A stretch of 64,000 bases of DNA from Lineus longissimus. Its lineage: Eukaryota > Nemertea > Pilidiophora > Heteronemertea > Lineidae. The first letter of the stretch is position 1, and each line of letters begins with the position of its first letter. The notes beneath the pieces are model-generated. The model was not told the DNA's origin and did no database searches. It was given only the letters and a program-made list of their open reading frames with translations. This document shows positions 48,501 to 52,631 of this stretch, piece by piece. Made by a program: the position numbers and the translations under genes. Location of the stretch: positions 3,658,001-3,722,000 of the forward strand of contig NC_088318.1 in the NCBI RefSeq assembly GCF_910592395.1. Direction: 5' to 3'.

Positions 48501-48891
48501 TAGTCTTCTTTTGGCCAATTCGGGGATTTCGGAAGAAGAATTCCTGATACTTGCGGTTGCGCTCACCCAACCAGCAGTTCTTAGTTTTGCACCGGAGTGG
48601 TCATTAGAAATGAGCCAATCACGAGCAATCATCTCAGTCCGGGTCGCAGTCATACCTGTATCCCGCAGTTAGTCTGTTTTAGTAAGGTCTGTCTTTCAAT
48701 AAAATGACACTGCAACACTACTGTAACCATTAAATTTTGTCAGAATATAACTCACCATCGTTGTCGTAGTGGGTCCAAACCTCCTGAAACTGCTGAGCAG
48801 TAAACTTCTTCAACTGCTTAGTATCCTTGTCGCGAAATTGTCTCAGAAAATTCTTGCATTTGTCATCATCGGCTGAACCTTGGCTCGCCAT
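2827..48891 (-). CDS. Six-EF-hand calbindin / calretinin / calbindin-32-like calcium-binding protein (11 coding exons)
   Basis: I joined exons on GT-AG borders with matching phases: 48756-48891, 45739-45824, 19639-19728, 19318-19404, 17183-17239, 16615-16698, 14399-14454, 14131-14176, 4038-4094, 3530-3601 and 2827-2970. Together they give 304 aa ending at TAA. The six EF-hand loops are at residues 43-54, 93-104, 139-150, 185-196, 232-243 and 276-287, each with Asp at position 1 and Glu at 12. Loop 2 has Gln instead of Gly at position 6. Linkers carry the family hallmarks [12 protein letters not shown] and LLPVKENFL. This family works as cytosolic calcium buffers or sensors, often in neurons. 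The start is the Met of [10 protein letters not shown] at 48891; an in-frame Met 20 codons upstream (48951) is possible but unlike the family N-terminus. Length is near that of fly calbindin-32 and longer than vertebrate calretinin. Intron 2 is 26 kb and hosts three GPCR genes; intron 8 hosts a DNA transposon. Which of CALB1/CALB2/SCGN/Cbp53E is closest cannot be settled by eye. Confidence 0.93.
3060..3250. repeat. Purine-rich minisatellite (GAAGTGTA-type units) in calbindin intron 10
   Basis: About 190 bp of irregular 8-11-bp units such as AGAAGTGTAG and AAAAAGTG, nearly pyrimidine-free on this strand. Open frames read from the other strand are low-complexity Ser/His/Phe/Thr runs and are not considered coding. 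Confidence 0.8.
4095..5375. other. Left part of calbindin intron 8, no gene seen
   Basis: AT-rich intronic DNA between coding exon 9 (4038-4094) and the transposon. The open frames at 4551-4790 overlap on both strands and show no family features. Confidence 0.5.
6065..8836 (+). CDS. 923-aa transposon protein: duplicated Tudor-like/zinc modules plus RNase H-like (DUF7869-type) domain
   Basis: The C-terminal half resembles a family common in invertebrate genomes, with FDLEQV (D644), [11 protein letters not shown] (719-729, D721) and [14 protein letters not shown] (758-771). The spacing of acidic residues suggests a DDE/RNase H-type transposase, preceded by a CGLC zinc-type motif at 589-592. 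The N-terminal half is a tandem duplication of one module, at about residues 1-125 and 155-320. Each copy has a basic/aromatic segment ([12 protein letters not shown], reminiscent of Tudor-like folds) followed by a Cys/His cluster (CTEE, TCQRLLC, HF-GDCPLC). The second copy has an extra acidic stretch of about 55 residues. An AG acceptor-like site precedes the start (6058-6059), so an upstream leader exon is possible. AATAAA at 9102-9107 would end the transcript. The DUF7869 label is from memory of the motif; the enzymatic role is inference. Confidence 0.75.
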   Translation: MPCKDFDVAVRWDKNNDVNIVSSTDLKAVEGEMSIGKRIKMWWKPERRWWHGTIIEVTELDENDDEHQRTCEIVGCTEEIFAACVYVTCQRLLCYNHFTGDCPLCTGNGSTTPKPQQTTRSQPENPADGIIGDADDVIPEQPPKKFQKKKVQHTMPCKDFDVAVRWDKNNDVNIVSSTDLKAVEGEMSIGKRIKMWWKPEKRWWHGIIIEVPESDENDDDEDNIPLSVLAAKSTVLPLVSDVQDSSDQDESDQYDSDRDPEYVPGPRSDESEDERPTTCEMVRCTEEVFAACINVTCQRLLCFDHFEGDCPLCTYNGLTPPQPGQTTMGSQPEDYPMEGIRREGGDVLPEPPKKKSRSKEVTRLRNSGEQYTTEKSNRTIPARKALRPRCDGEVCDRRGFHCTVIDDERRQSILNSYYGLGQLQLQREWLRSFVFSSEPVYAKKQESRKGRSIRYFLPGISNERLPVCRVMFLNTVGIAERQVRTVLSKTSDTGVLASEKRGGRCPSRRESHGELLAAVIAHVDSFPRTESHYCRQSSTCEYLSPDLTVGKMYQMYQDEHPSHKVAFSTYYRVVKSKKLKFFQPKKDQCGLCQSYREGSDIEKANLRGKYEPHVAEKERVRQIKQDLKCKASTINKNSLVASFDLEQVIYLPRSNRCEIFYKRRLSCFNFTICDIVSKDVHCYLWHEGIAGRGSNEISSNLCHFLHTVDSSDIRTVSLFADGCAGQNKNTIIPSMLLHFVRGSTHIEEIVLHFFATNHGQNEGDSVHSRVESALKRNHEVMVPSQLVPIIGMARKRPYKVFEVSTEDVNDWKTLSQDLGVLRERLAEDGTHVVWTKVMQLMVKKADPNGIYFKMSHLSHSFHRLNLNTRRFSHSPLTEGPRQAYATTPKLSAEKYKNIQSLCEGDTPVVRLREHTLFYKHLPH
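9102..9107 (+). terminator. Polyadenylation signal of the transposon gene
   Basis: AATAAA lies 265 bp after the stop of the 923-aa ORF and inside the right inverted repeat of the transposon. Confidence 0.55.
9652..14130. other. Right part of calbindin intron 8, no gene seen
   Basis: Intronic DNA. The open frames at 11989-12542 on the minus strand come from a purine-rich plus strand and are Ser/Phe/Pro-rich low complexity. A small inverted repeat at 12767-12825 is listed separately. Confidence 0.5.
12767..12825. repeat. Short inverted repeat with 13-bp arms
   Basis: TTACGCATGCGCA at 12767-12779 and its exact reverse complement at 12813-12825 are separated by 33 bp. Each arm holds a GCATGC palindrome. 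It could be a tiny foldback element; no function is evident. Confidence 0.55.
15505..15536. repeat. (CAT)n microsatellite
   Basis: About ten CAT units in calbindin intron 6; it encodes a His run in one frame but is not in a recognisable gene. Confidence 0.85.
15706..15878. repeat. 21-bp minisatellite, about 8 copies
   Basis: Nearly identical tandem units of CTCTGCCACACGCGTTACAA plus C in calbindin intron 6. Because the period is a multiple of three, several frames on both strands stay open (for example HTRYNLC and VAEVVTR repeats). Open frames of 66-122 aa here are therefore a by-product of the repeat. Confidence 0.9.
17335..17530 (-). pseudogene. Frameshifted 3' fragment of a LINE ORF2
   Basis: Minus-strand reading gives [11 protein letters not shown], then after a frame change [20 protein letters not shown] and RRRWRRLC. 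This matches the conserved C-terminal tail of non-LTR retrotransposon ORF2 proteins (WNPQGKRKRGRP, TWRRD, W-ELE-LAQDR-WR). It has internal stops and a frameshift, so it is dead. It sits in calbindin intron 4. Confidence 0.65.
20200..20400 (+). pseudogene. 5'-truncated LINE: extreme C-terminus of reverse transcriptase plus 3' tail
   Basis: Plus-strand translation gives [20 protein letters not shown] and [13 protein letters not shown] followed by a stop, the typical end of CR1/L2-like reverse transcriptase ORFs. The non-coding tail GGAAAGGCGCTTTATAAGT and an ATT-rich microsatellite end follow, as in many 5'-truncated LINE copies. It lies in calbindin intron 2. Confidence 0.7.
20401..22707. other. 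Calbindin intron 2, no gene seen
   Basis: No family features and no plausible splice-linked frames. Open frames of up to 95 aa (20751-21038) lack recognisable motifs. Confidence 0.45.
22708..22873. mobile_element. 166-bp foldback MITE
   Basis: Left arm ATGTTTCGTAACACCTTTTT continues through AACTGAGGTTTATTTGAGAC. The right arm is its reverse complement with few mismatches, ending TGTTACGAAACAT. Almost the whole element folds into one hairpin, and there is no coding capacity. Confidence 0.8.
22874..24660. other. Calbindin intron 2, no gene seen
   Basis: No gene recognised. A stretch at about 23885-23960 resembles 43923-43995 and may be a dispersed repeat. Confidence 0.45.
24662..25775. repeat. 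74-bp satellite array with nested higher-order units
   Basis: About 15 tandem copies of a 74-bp unit (core ACTTGGTACAGACCCTGGAA). Marker variants (TATAGATTG versus CTCAGATGG; CGATATC versus CGATGTC; a 5-bp TAGCC insertion) recur in order. They define blocks starting at about 24677, 25052, 25353 and 25580, of five, four and three units. The last units (about 25650-25775) are diverged. Overlapping 63-aa frames are repeat artefacts. Confidence 0.92.
25776..27855. other. Upstream region of GPCR1; local direct duplication, no gene seen
   Basis: No coding feature recognised. Two related stretches, about 26388-26490 and 26708-26840, share GGACTCG, CATTGAACCATGGCCAA and AGATTGATCGGGAA in the same order, showing a local duplication about 320 bp apart. 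Confidence 0.5.
27856..28917 (+). CDS. Rhodopsin-class (class A) GPCR, intronless, copy 1
   Basis: A single 353-aa exon with seven hydrophobic segments. Visible class-A landmarks are GN at 48-49 in TM1, LAVAD at 73-77 in TM2 and Cys116 at the start of TM3. ERC replaces E/DRY at 140-142, followed by IGVWFPI. Cys195 in ECL2 can pair with Cys116. TM6 has LP (274-275) but no CWxP motif. TM7 has NFMIY at 324-328 instead of NPxxY. The ligand is unknown; the layout is that of small lineage-expanded peptide or chemosensory-type receptors. It lies antisense in calbindin intron 2 and is clearly related to, but more diverged from, the pair at 32430 and 34254. The start is the first Met of the frame, with a 34-residue extracellular N-terminus and no signal peptide. 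Confidence 0.9.
   Translation: MAIDPVLYSPSIKIAPEELSVLLQIVTLLTEFTNKYILGVVIILGIGGNILSIVVFWRCRRKDQVTVAYLAPLAVADLTTLVWGAYSWVMSGILGKSTGHFFSGPMAMSMEAHVLCKFLRYQHRVSSCISSYLIVMFSLERCIGVWFPIRIHILMTKSRRRFLIGCMTLTMALVNIPILEYSQVYHWSGKENIGCFFFVPYFTNQQKFLLITIYDNILPFAVPCSIILVLNIFIIFGVWSARKKVAAKASVNTAGVNSSISLLFVSMFYLVSTLPYIIVWGIANYFNYIAQGGGFRGWSTERQMSIIMVGLFTTSFSMINFSFNFMIYASSLTIFRNELRYMIGCKGGSKQKS
28918..29250. other. 3' flank of GPCR1
   Basis: Presumed 3' UTR and flank; no clear AATAAA and no other feature seen. Confidence 0.4.
29253..29725. repeat. About 36-bp minisatellite (GATGGAAACTGTGAGAGATC units)
   Basis: About 13 imperfect copies of AGTAGCAAGATGGAAACTGT followed by GAGAGATCTCGTTCG. Minus-strand frames of 121-215 aa with [18 protein letters not shown]-like repeats come from the array and show no independent protein feature. 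Confidence 0.9.
29881..30048. mobile_element. Foldback MITE, about 170 bp
   Basis: The left arm reads GGGTTTTTCAACC, eight unmatched bases, then TATGCACCC, CTGCAAGTTTTTCAG. The right arm is the reverse complement with the same spacing (CTGAAAAACCC, GGGTGCATAA, CTGCAG). No coding content. Confidence 0.65.
30049..32190. other. Intergenic DNA between GPCR1 and GPCR2, no gene seen
   Basis: No coding features or strong repeats recognised. The 83-aa open frame at 30711-30962 has no family features. Confidence 0.4.
32194..32202 (+). promoter_or_regulatory. TATA-like box of GPCR2
   Basis: CATAAATAG, aligned with TATAAATAG in the GPCR3 copy, about 235 bp upstream of the start codon. The leader between them is conserved in both copies and has no obvious intron. 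Confidence 0.4.
32430..33461 (+). CDS. Rhodopsin-class GPCR, intronless, copy 2
   Basis: A single-exon receptor of 343 aa, very similar to the product at 34254-35297 and related to the one at 27856. It shares the GN motif of TM1, the LAAAD motif of TM2, the TM3 Cys, [20 protein letters not shown] at the end of TM3 and ICL2, the ECL2 Cys (DCFFDVP), a TM6 without CWxP ([10 protein letters not shown]) and NFLIY in TM7. The start at 32430 is the first Met in frame. It lies on the opposite strand within calbindin intron 2. A 191-bp stretch (32646-32836) is identical to copy 3 while the rest differs every few tens of bases. Ligand and G-protein coupling cannot be inferred. Confidence 0.9.
   Translation: MSLSQLTVSPEELSFFQIIRLVTEFTNKYIMGVVIILGIGGNILSIVVFWICRGKDLVTVTYLTPLAAADLATLLYGAYSWIVSGILGKTSGNFFTDAPFSTLPLILCKVIGYQNRVCVNVSSYLIVMFSLERCIGVWFPIRIHILMTKRRRRILIGVVVVIILVLNTPILIYFRIIYWAGTENLDCFFDVPHFNNEERYILTQVTEIFIPYMLPCGLILMLNILIIIGVSSARKGTSAKPVVNKDGKNSLLSLLFVSSLYLITILPFVVVWSISNHFLYLAAGGGFVGWSSAEVESLMMLGLFTTSFSMMNYCFNFLIYSCSLKIFQDELRRLVCLCIGKQH
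33533..33640 (+). repeat. Degenerate tRNA-derived SINE head in the GPCR2 3' flank
   Basis: GGTATAGTGTAGTGGCTCGG resembles an A-box region and CCCTGGTTAACCCCCAC a decayed B box. The same segment is at 35410-35510 after GPCR3, so it predates the duplication. Confidence 0.45.
34029..34037 (+). promoter_or_regulatory. TATA box of GPCR3
   Basis: TATAAATAG about 220 bp upstream of the start codon, at the same place as the CATAAATAG of the GPCR2 copy. The transcription start is not defined. Confidence 0.5.
34254..35297 (+). CDS. Rhodopsin-class GPCR, intronless, copy 3
   Basis: A 347-aa single-exon receptor with the same landmarks as copy 2: TM1 GN, TM2 [19 protein letters not shown]2 DCFFDVP and TM7 NFLIY. 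The N-terminus differs most ([20 protein letters not shown]), and a second Met three codons in could also start. Relative to copy 2, the main changes lie in the N-terminus, TM4-TM5 and TM6/ECL3 (DYFNYIA here, NHFLYLA there). TM2 to ICL2 is identical in protein, which suggests selection or conversion on that part and freedom in likely ligand-facing parts. Its 3' flank was later split by a MULE-type insertion at 35635. Confidence 0.9.
   Translation: MLSMSPSPSPISPKDLSSLLELIRLVTEFTNKYIMGGVIILGIGGNILSIAVFWRCRGKDLVTVTYLAPLAAADLATLLYGAYSWIVSGILGKTSGNFFTDAPFSTLPLILCKVIGYQNRVCVNVSSYLIVMFSLERCIGVWFPIRIHILMTKRRRRILIGVLVVIILILNTPTLIYFRIIYWAGTKNLDCFFDVPHFNNEERYILTQASEIIIPYMLPCVLILVLNILIIIGVSSARKGTSAKPVVNKDGKNSLLSLLFVSLLYLITILPFVVIWSISDYFNYIAAGGGFVGWSSAEVESLMMLGLFTTSFSMMNYCFNFLIYSCSLKIFQDELRRSVCLGIGKQH
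35635..36981. mobile_element. 1,347-bp MULE-type element with tandem-repeat terminal inverted repeats
   Basis: The ends are GGTTTATTCCTGTTTCGCC (left) and the reverse complement of GGTGTATTCCTGTTTCGCC (right). They are flanked by an 8-bp duplication AGCGAATT at 35627-35634 and 36982-36989. Each end continues as about 180-200 bp of 15-17-bp repeats (TTCCTGTTTCGCCTA-type), in opposite orientation. The interior holds a truncated Mutator-like transposase. The flanks rejoin in register with the uninterrupted copy behind GPCR2 (33740-33800), giving an empty-site comparison. Target duplication size (8-9 bp) and transposase type agree with the Mutator superfamily. Confidence 0.88.
36309..36764 (-). 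pseudogene. C-terminal fragment of a Mutator-like (MULE) transposase
   Basis: An open frame of about 150 aa bounded upstream by a stop at 36765-36767. It shows the region after the MULE catalytic core: [17 protein letters not shown], then W-x-NHYDR, then the signature [11 protein letters not shown] and [15 protein letters not shown]. The DDE catalytic part and zinc finger of a full transposase are absent, so the element is probably non-autonomous. The frame has no ATG at its 5' end; the first ATG is at the Met of MTTMNEAP. Confidence 0.75.
36990..39255. other. Downstream of the MULE element; GPCR unit tail, then no clear gene
   Basis: 36990-37095 is the displaced 3' flank of the GPCR3 unit. 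After that nothing is recognised except a weak reverse-transcriptase-like frame at about 38450-38530 ([20 protein letters not shown], similar to the LINE motif before the YADD-domain FDTVDH region). Confidence 0.4.
39256..39605. repeat. About 60-bp minisatellite, 5-6 copies
   Basis: Imperfect units containing GTGGCTCTCAAAG, TCAACTCTT and CACTTTCGTGTATTCACGCG. Unit length varies between about 57 and 65 bp. The 100-106-aa open frames over it are repeat-derived. Confidence 0.8.
39606..41399. other. Calbindin intron 2, no gene seen
   Basis: No coding features or clear elements. Short duplicated phrases (GATGCTAAAAACCGGAA) occur near 41150-41200. Confidence 0.4.
41400..41704. mobile_element. 305-bp MITE with CTTTAA-type ends
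   Basis: Left end CTTTAAGGGGACAACTTGGG and right end (reverse complement) CTTTAAAGGGGCAACTTGGG form an inverted repeat of about 25 bp. The interior is non-coding. Confidence 0.75.
41924..42041. mobile_element. 118-bp palindromic MITE with ATTATT target duplication
   Basis: The element begins AGAGAGTTCTCGAACATCCC and ends with the imperfect reverse complement GGGGGCTTTGTGAAAACCCTCT. The central arms CGAAACGCCAACG / CGTTGGCGTTTCG pair exactly. ATTATT flanks both sides (41918-41923, 42042-42047). The 128-aa open frame at 41891-42277 runs through it and is not credible. Confidence 0.8.
42048..43693. other. Calbindin intron 2, no gene seen
   Basis: No gene features. The open frame at 42311-42664 (117 aa) has no recognisable domain. 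Confidence 0.4.
43694..43836. mobile_element. 143-bp foldback MITE with ~50-bp near-perfect arms
   Basis: The left arm (43694-43743) starts TTCTTGCAATCTCG and runs through GCGCCGTGGTACTTGCGGCA. The right arm (43786-43836) is its reverse complement with a single-base length difference. The loop is about 42 bp. Near-identity of the arms suggests recent origin or hairpin-based repair. Confidence 0.85.
43837..44960. other. Calbindin intron 2, no gene seen
   Basis: No gene recognised. The part at 43923-43995 resembles 23885-23960. Confidence 0.4.
44965..45155. repeat. 36-39-bp minisatellite, about 5 copies
   Basis: Degenerate units with TGACTCTCATGATAA, CATGAACCTATTTCA. Confidence 0.75.
45825..46677. 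other. Left part of calbindin intron 1, no gene seen
   Basis: Non-coding intron DNA with no recognisable element. Confidence 0.4.
46678..46804. mobile_element. 127-bp foldback MITE
   Basis: Left arm CTGAGGAAATCAGGGTTAAT and right arm ATTAACCTCTGATTTCCTCA are inverted copies with one extra base. Between them a roughly 40-bp phrase (GCTTCTCC-GCCCTGCACAC) occurs twice in direct orientation. Confidence 0.7.
47476..47705. mobile_element. 230-bp MITE with TATAGGCAGGAGC arms
   Basis: Left GCTATAGGCAGGAGC and right GCTCCTGCCTATACTGC are inverted; the outer ends read CTTTAA and TTAAAT. Non-coding interior. Confidence 0.6.
47706..48755. other. Right part of calbindin intron 1, no gene seen
   Basis: Non-coding intron DNA; no family features in the short open frames. 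Confidence 0.4.
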
Positions 48892-50042
48892 CACTAAAGA
48901 ACTTTCCAATGCAATACACTTACAGTCAACAATGATAATACACGAGATCACTAGTACTTGTAGATCCTTGGCAACCTGCTACGATACTGCCACGCTTTCA
49001 CTGTCGCATTGACAACTGCCGATTACAGCTGTGTACTGCGCATGCGCCGGGTTTCAGTTACCCGGATGATGTGAACAGGTGGGTTGAAACTTACAGAATC
49101 CCAGTGTACATTATTGATTAACTCTTGACAGCTTGCAATAGGATTTCAATGGATGTTTTGATGATTGAGAAGAGTGACATTTTGCGACGGCTTGATTCGT
49201 ACGGCTTCGTGCTGAGTCGGTCGATTCACGGAGGAAGTGTGAATTTTGGCATGCTGTTTCATTTTTGATATAAAACAAAAAATAAGTAAAAAACTCGTTG
49301 CATTTTGTGTCAGAACGCATCTCATCTATATATCATACATTTTACTTTTACTTTCAATAAAAGACTCTGATTGTACTGAATATCAACGTCTTTTGAGGAC
49401 TTTTTTTTAATATTACGAGGTTCTTAAGTATACATGTGTAATTATAATCCGGATGATTATACATGTACATGTCTAGGATGATCCGTTCACTTTGCTGACT
49501 GTTTTGATATGCAAAGTCCTTTCAATTTCTGAGTTCTTGAGTATGTGCAAGCAAGTATTCTAATAGGCCTAGGCCTTTATTAATTCTTGGTTCTAGTAAT
49601 TTTCCGGATTATGAAATATCTTAGGGTGATTTCTTCTCCATGTACATGTCTATTGTTAGGTTCCTAAAAATATATATTTATAATCTTGATTTGTATCAAC
49701 TCTGGGATGATTCGTGCATTTGCTTACTTTTTCTTTTCTCTAGCGCGCAGTTCTTTCATTGTCCTTTCTTAGCCAACACAGATTTCACTAAGTAACCATG
49801 TCGCTTGTCAGCACGTCTTCTGGATGTGAGACTGTTGGGCCATCTGGGTTTCCCCACTAATAAATATACTCACACAAATGTCACTCGAAGCCTTTTTGTT
49901 AGCGTGGCCCTGTTGGAAGCACGAGGATTCAGCGTTCAGCGTTTTCATGCATGTACTTTGTAGGTTCGTTAATCACTCTGTGAAATTATATGTAGTAGGA
50001 CCGAGAAATGTTTGCGCACACAAACGATGGGAGGCGAAGTCA
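48892..50042. other. Calbindin 5' region and Toll-like receptor 3' region
   Basis: The part next to 48892 holds the calbindin 5' UTR and promoter. The part left of 50043 is the TLR 3' UTR; a minus-strand AATAAA at 49577-49582, about 460 bp after the TLR stop, is a candidate polyadenylation signal. Confidence 0.45.
49037..49048. promoter_or_regulatory. NRF-1-like palindrome upstream of the calbindin gene
   Basis: The sequence TGCGCATGCGCC matches the palindromic NRF-1 consensus (YGCGCAYGCGCR) at 11 of 12 positions, with C in place of R at the end. It lies about 150 bp upstream of the calbindin start codon, where a core promoter would be expected. I see no TATA box there, which fits a TATA-less promoter. 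Function is inferred from the motif only. Confidence 0.4.
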
Positions 50043-51974
50043 TCACACAGAAATTCTCTTCAAAGCTAGACGCAACTTTTTCCAGAATTGATCTCGCTCT
50101 CGTTCTGGAGTCGTGAACCTCGTCCCAGTCTCCGGCCACTGGAAGCAAGGACACGACAACCTTGTCATCTCTTTAGGCAGCTCACTTTTCTTCTTGCCAT
50201 GAAGCACGAAGACACATTTCATGATGTTATCGATGCCGCTCTTCTGGGCAATCTCCGGCCAGTGAAGTTCCAGGAATCCATCCGTCACGAGGACGAGGAA
50301 GAAGTTGACCTGGAAGCTGAAGTCTTTGACTTGCTTCCACAGCGGAATGACTTCGGGGCCTGCAGAGAACTGGAGAGTGATCTTCATTGGGTGTCGGAAA
50401 AGTTGGTCCTCGACGTATTTATTCACCCAATTGAGAACTGCCCTGTCGTACATATCGTAGATGATGTACGCGCCTGTTTTGCCTTGTCTGAGAGAACTAT
50501 ACCCACCTGCCCGCTGTCCGAGTGAATCTCTTCCGACGGGTTCATCTTCACGATCTCGGTGCTCATCGTCGATGGGTTTCGCCATCTCGCGACGCTCCAA
50601 GCAGCAATGTTTGATGTTGATCCAGTTACAATAGACGATCAAAGCAATGATAGCAACAGTGAGGAGAAATCCTACGATGAAGAGCAGTGCCACCAGCGGA
50701 ACATATGGGCTACACTCCCACCAGTACGGGTCGTAATCAACAACTTTCTGTCCGTATATTTGAATTGGACCATCGCAGATGAGCTCCTGCCTGTCGACCA
50801 CCGCAGCGCCCTCATTGCTCCGCAACCAACTGGAAAACGGAGCAAGTTTGCAACTGCAGTGCCAGGGATTCTCGTTCAATGTGACAGATCTGTTTCTCAA
50901 TCCTTTGAAGGCATCCTCCTCAATGTACATTATTTTGTTGCCAAAAAGATAGAGATCCCCATTCTCAACAAGTTTTGGTAGTGTCGATTCTTGAATATAA
51001 CCAAATTCGTTGTCCGTGAGATCTAATACTTCTAATTGTTTAAGATGCTTAAACAATATTGTATGGCTGTTCCCGAGGTTGGTTCTGGCAAGGTAGAGCT
51101 TTGTCAGTAATGCCTGATCTTTCAGAAGAACAGCCAGGACCTTTTCGGTTAACTCCGGTACAATGTGCATTTTTTCTAAAGAAAGTACTCTCAGTTGTGT
51201 CAAGCCAAGGAAAATATCAGCAACCAAAAAGTCGGGATTGTTTTCGCCGAGCAATAAGATTTTCAATCTCTTCATTGCATTGAACGTCCCCACGTCAACA
51301 TTCCACAAATCGTTCATAGAAATGTCCAACTCCTGTAGGTTCCTAAGGCCCTGAAATGCCCATTTGCTGAGGTCCGTAATCCGATTTCCGGCCAAAGACA
51401 GGTATTGTAGCCTTCCGAGTCCGCTAAACGTATTATGTGTAAAAGATATAATTTGGTTGACCGTCAAAAAAAGAGTCTTAAGATTTCTTAGTCCCGAGAA
51501 TGGTGCTCCGTCTAAACTTGAAATTCGGTTACTGCTCAAGTGAAGCTCAGTAAGATTCCGAAGACCGTTAAATGCTTCGTTGCTTAAATAGGTTATCTCG
51601 TTTTTCGATAAAGAAAGATAGTCTAAGTACCCAAGTCTTTCGAAAGTACCATTATCGATGCCACTTATGCCGCAACCAAGTACCCTGAGCCTCCTTAGGA
51701 ATATTGCCTCCGAAAAACAGGACGAATTAAGAGTTACTGTTGGTCCGGCTGGACACCCAAAGATACCGATTTCGACAAGTTGTTTACTGTGGGTCTTGAT
51801 TATGGAGAGGACTTCGTTGAAAGCGACATTCATACAGATCAACTTCCCGCCCTGAAGAGCCGCTGCATTGGTGACACTACACCTACTTTCTATAACAGTG
51901 ACGTGTTGGCAGCAATACAACAGAATGGCCACGAACCATCTAGACGCGCACGTGAACGGCTGCTGATGATGCTC
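50043..51974 (-). CDS. Toll-like receptor (LRR - LRRCT - TM - degenerate TIR), 5' end in an upstream exon
   Basis: Numbering from the GTG at 51932, the 629-aa frame has a hydrophobic N-terminus. About ten leucine-rich repeats follow at about 75-350 (consensus GLRNLTELHLSSNRISSL). Next come an LRRCT cap with NPWHCSC at 355-361 and further Cys at 386 and 407, a TM helix at about 410-435, and a TIR-like domain at about 487-627. In the TIR domain, box 1 is GAYIIYDMYDRAVLNWV and FW of box 3 is at 616-617. The RDxxPG loop (box 2) is not recognisable. The family senses microbial patterns and signals through TIR adaptors; loss of box 2 makes ordinary signalling doubtful. No in-frame ATG precedes the signal-like segment. 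An acceptor TTTTCAG ends at 51975, so the true start is probably in an upstream exon. One long exon and a short LRR array are usual for invertebrate TLRs. Confidence 0.88.
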   Translation of the reverse strand, partial: EHHQQPFTCASRWFVAILLYCCQHVTVIESRCSVTNAAALQGGKLICMNVAFNEVLSIIKTHSKQLVEIGIFGCPAGPTVTLNSSCFSEAIFLRRLRVLGCGISGIDNGTFERLGYLDYLSLSKNEITYLSNEAFNGLRNLTELHLSSNRISSLDGAPFSGLRNLKTLFLTVNQIISFTHNTFSGLGRLQYLSLAGNRITDLSKWAFQGLRNLQELDISMNDLWNVDVGTFNAMKRLKILLLGENNPDFLVADIFLGLTQLRVLSLEKMHIVPELTEKVLAVLLKDQALLTKLYLARTNLGNSHTILFKHLKQLEVLDLTDNEFGYIQESTLPKLVENGDLYLFGNKIMYIEEDAFKGLRNRSVTLNENPWHCSCKLAPFSSWLRSNEGAAVVDRQELICDGPIQIYGQKVVDYDPYWWECSPYVPLVALLFIVGFLLTVAIIALIVYCNWINIKHCCLERREMAKPIDDEHRDREDEPVGRDSLGQRAGGYSSLRQGKTGAYIIYDMYDRAVLNWVNKYVEDQLFRHPMKITLQFSAGPEVIPLWKQVKDFSFQVNFFLVLVTDGFLELHWPEIAQKSGIDNIMKCVFVLHGKKKSELPKEMTRLSCPCFQWPETGTRFTTPERERDQFWKKLRLALKRISV

Positions 51975-52381
51975 CTGAAAATTGGAATTGCTACGAAATT
52001 AGGAATTACCACGATGGGTTAGATCCTGACCTAGATGAGTTACCCCCACCCCGGATCCACCCTCTAATGTCTAATGAACGTTATGGGATTTATGGCTATG
52101 GAGACCATAGCCTCAGTTATATGCGTAATATCAAGTTTTTCTTCACCAGACTACTTTACTTCAACAAGGTACTGTCACGCAGGTGTAGAAGTGGAAATAG
52201 CCCCCTGGCAATAACGTCCGATCTTAATGTTTTTTTTCTGACGGATCATCGTAAATGGTATATGCTCTAGAGGCCATAACTGTCAATACCTCAGAGATTT
52301 AAAAGGCATAACAGAATCCTTTGTTCCCTGGACATTCTATCCTCGGACACTGACTTCAAACTTCCACACCGGTCATAGGGT
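51975..52381. other. Upstream of the TLR coding exon
   Basis: Presumed intron or promoter of the TLR gene. I did not find a convincing short ATG-bearing leader exon. Confidence 0.35.
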
Positions 52382-52631
52382 GTTCGAATTTACTGGATCC
52401 TGGATTTTTAGTGCTGGGTTTTTTATGCAATACTGAGTCATTCGATTGCATCGCCTGGGTTTTCCTGTCTCGTTCCCACAGGCAATGAGATAGACTGGCC
52501 TGCAAAACCCCATCCTGAGATACAGGTTTTTGATACTCCTTCCTCGTATACAAAAATATCGAGAGGCGGAGTATATTTAAAATCATTGGTTATGTCAGGA
52601 TGGCGAAACCCAGGATTCAGTAAATTCGAAC
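52382..52631. mobile_element. 250-bp MITE with ~22-bp inverted ends
   Basis: Left end GTTCGAATTTACTGGATCCT and right end (reverse complement) GTTCGAATTTACTGAATCCT match with one difference. Minus-strand open frames across it (76-96 aa) have no family features. Confidence 0.75.

Noticed and set aside
50088-50981. Plus-strand ORFs of 145 and 140 aa
   Set aside because: Antisense shadows of the TLR coding exon, which explains the sequence better (LRR, LRRCT, TM, TIR).
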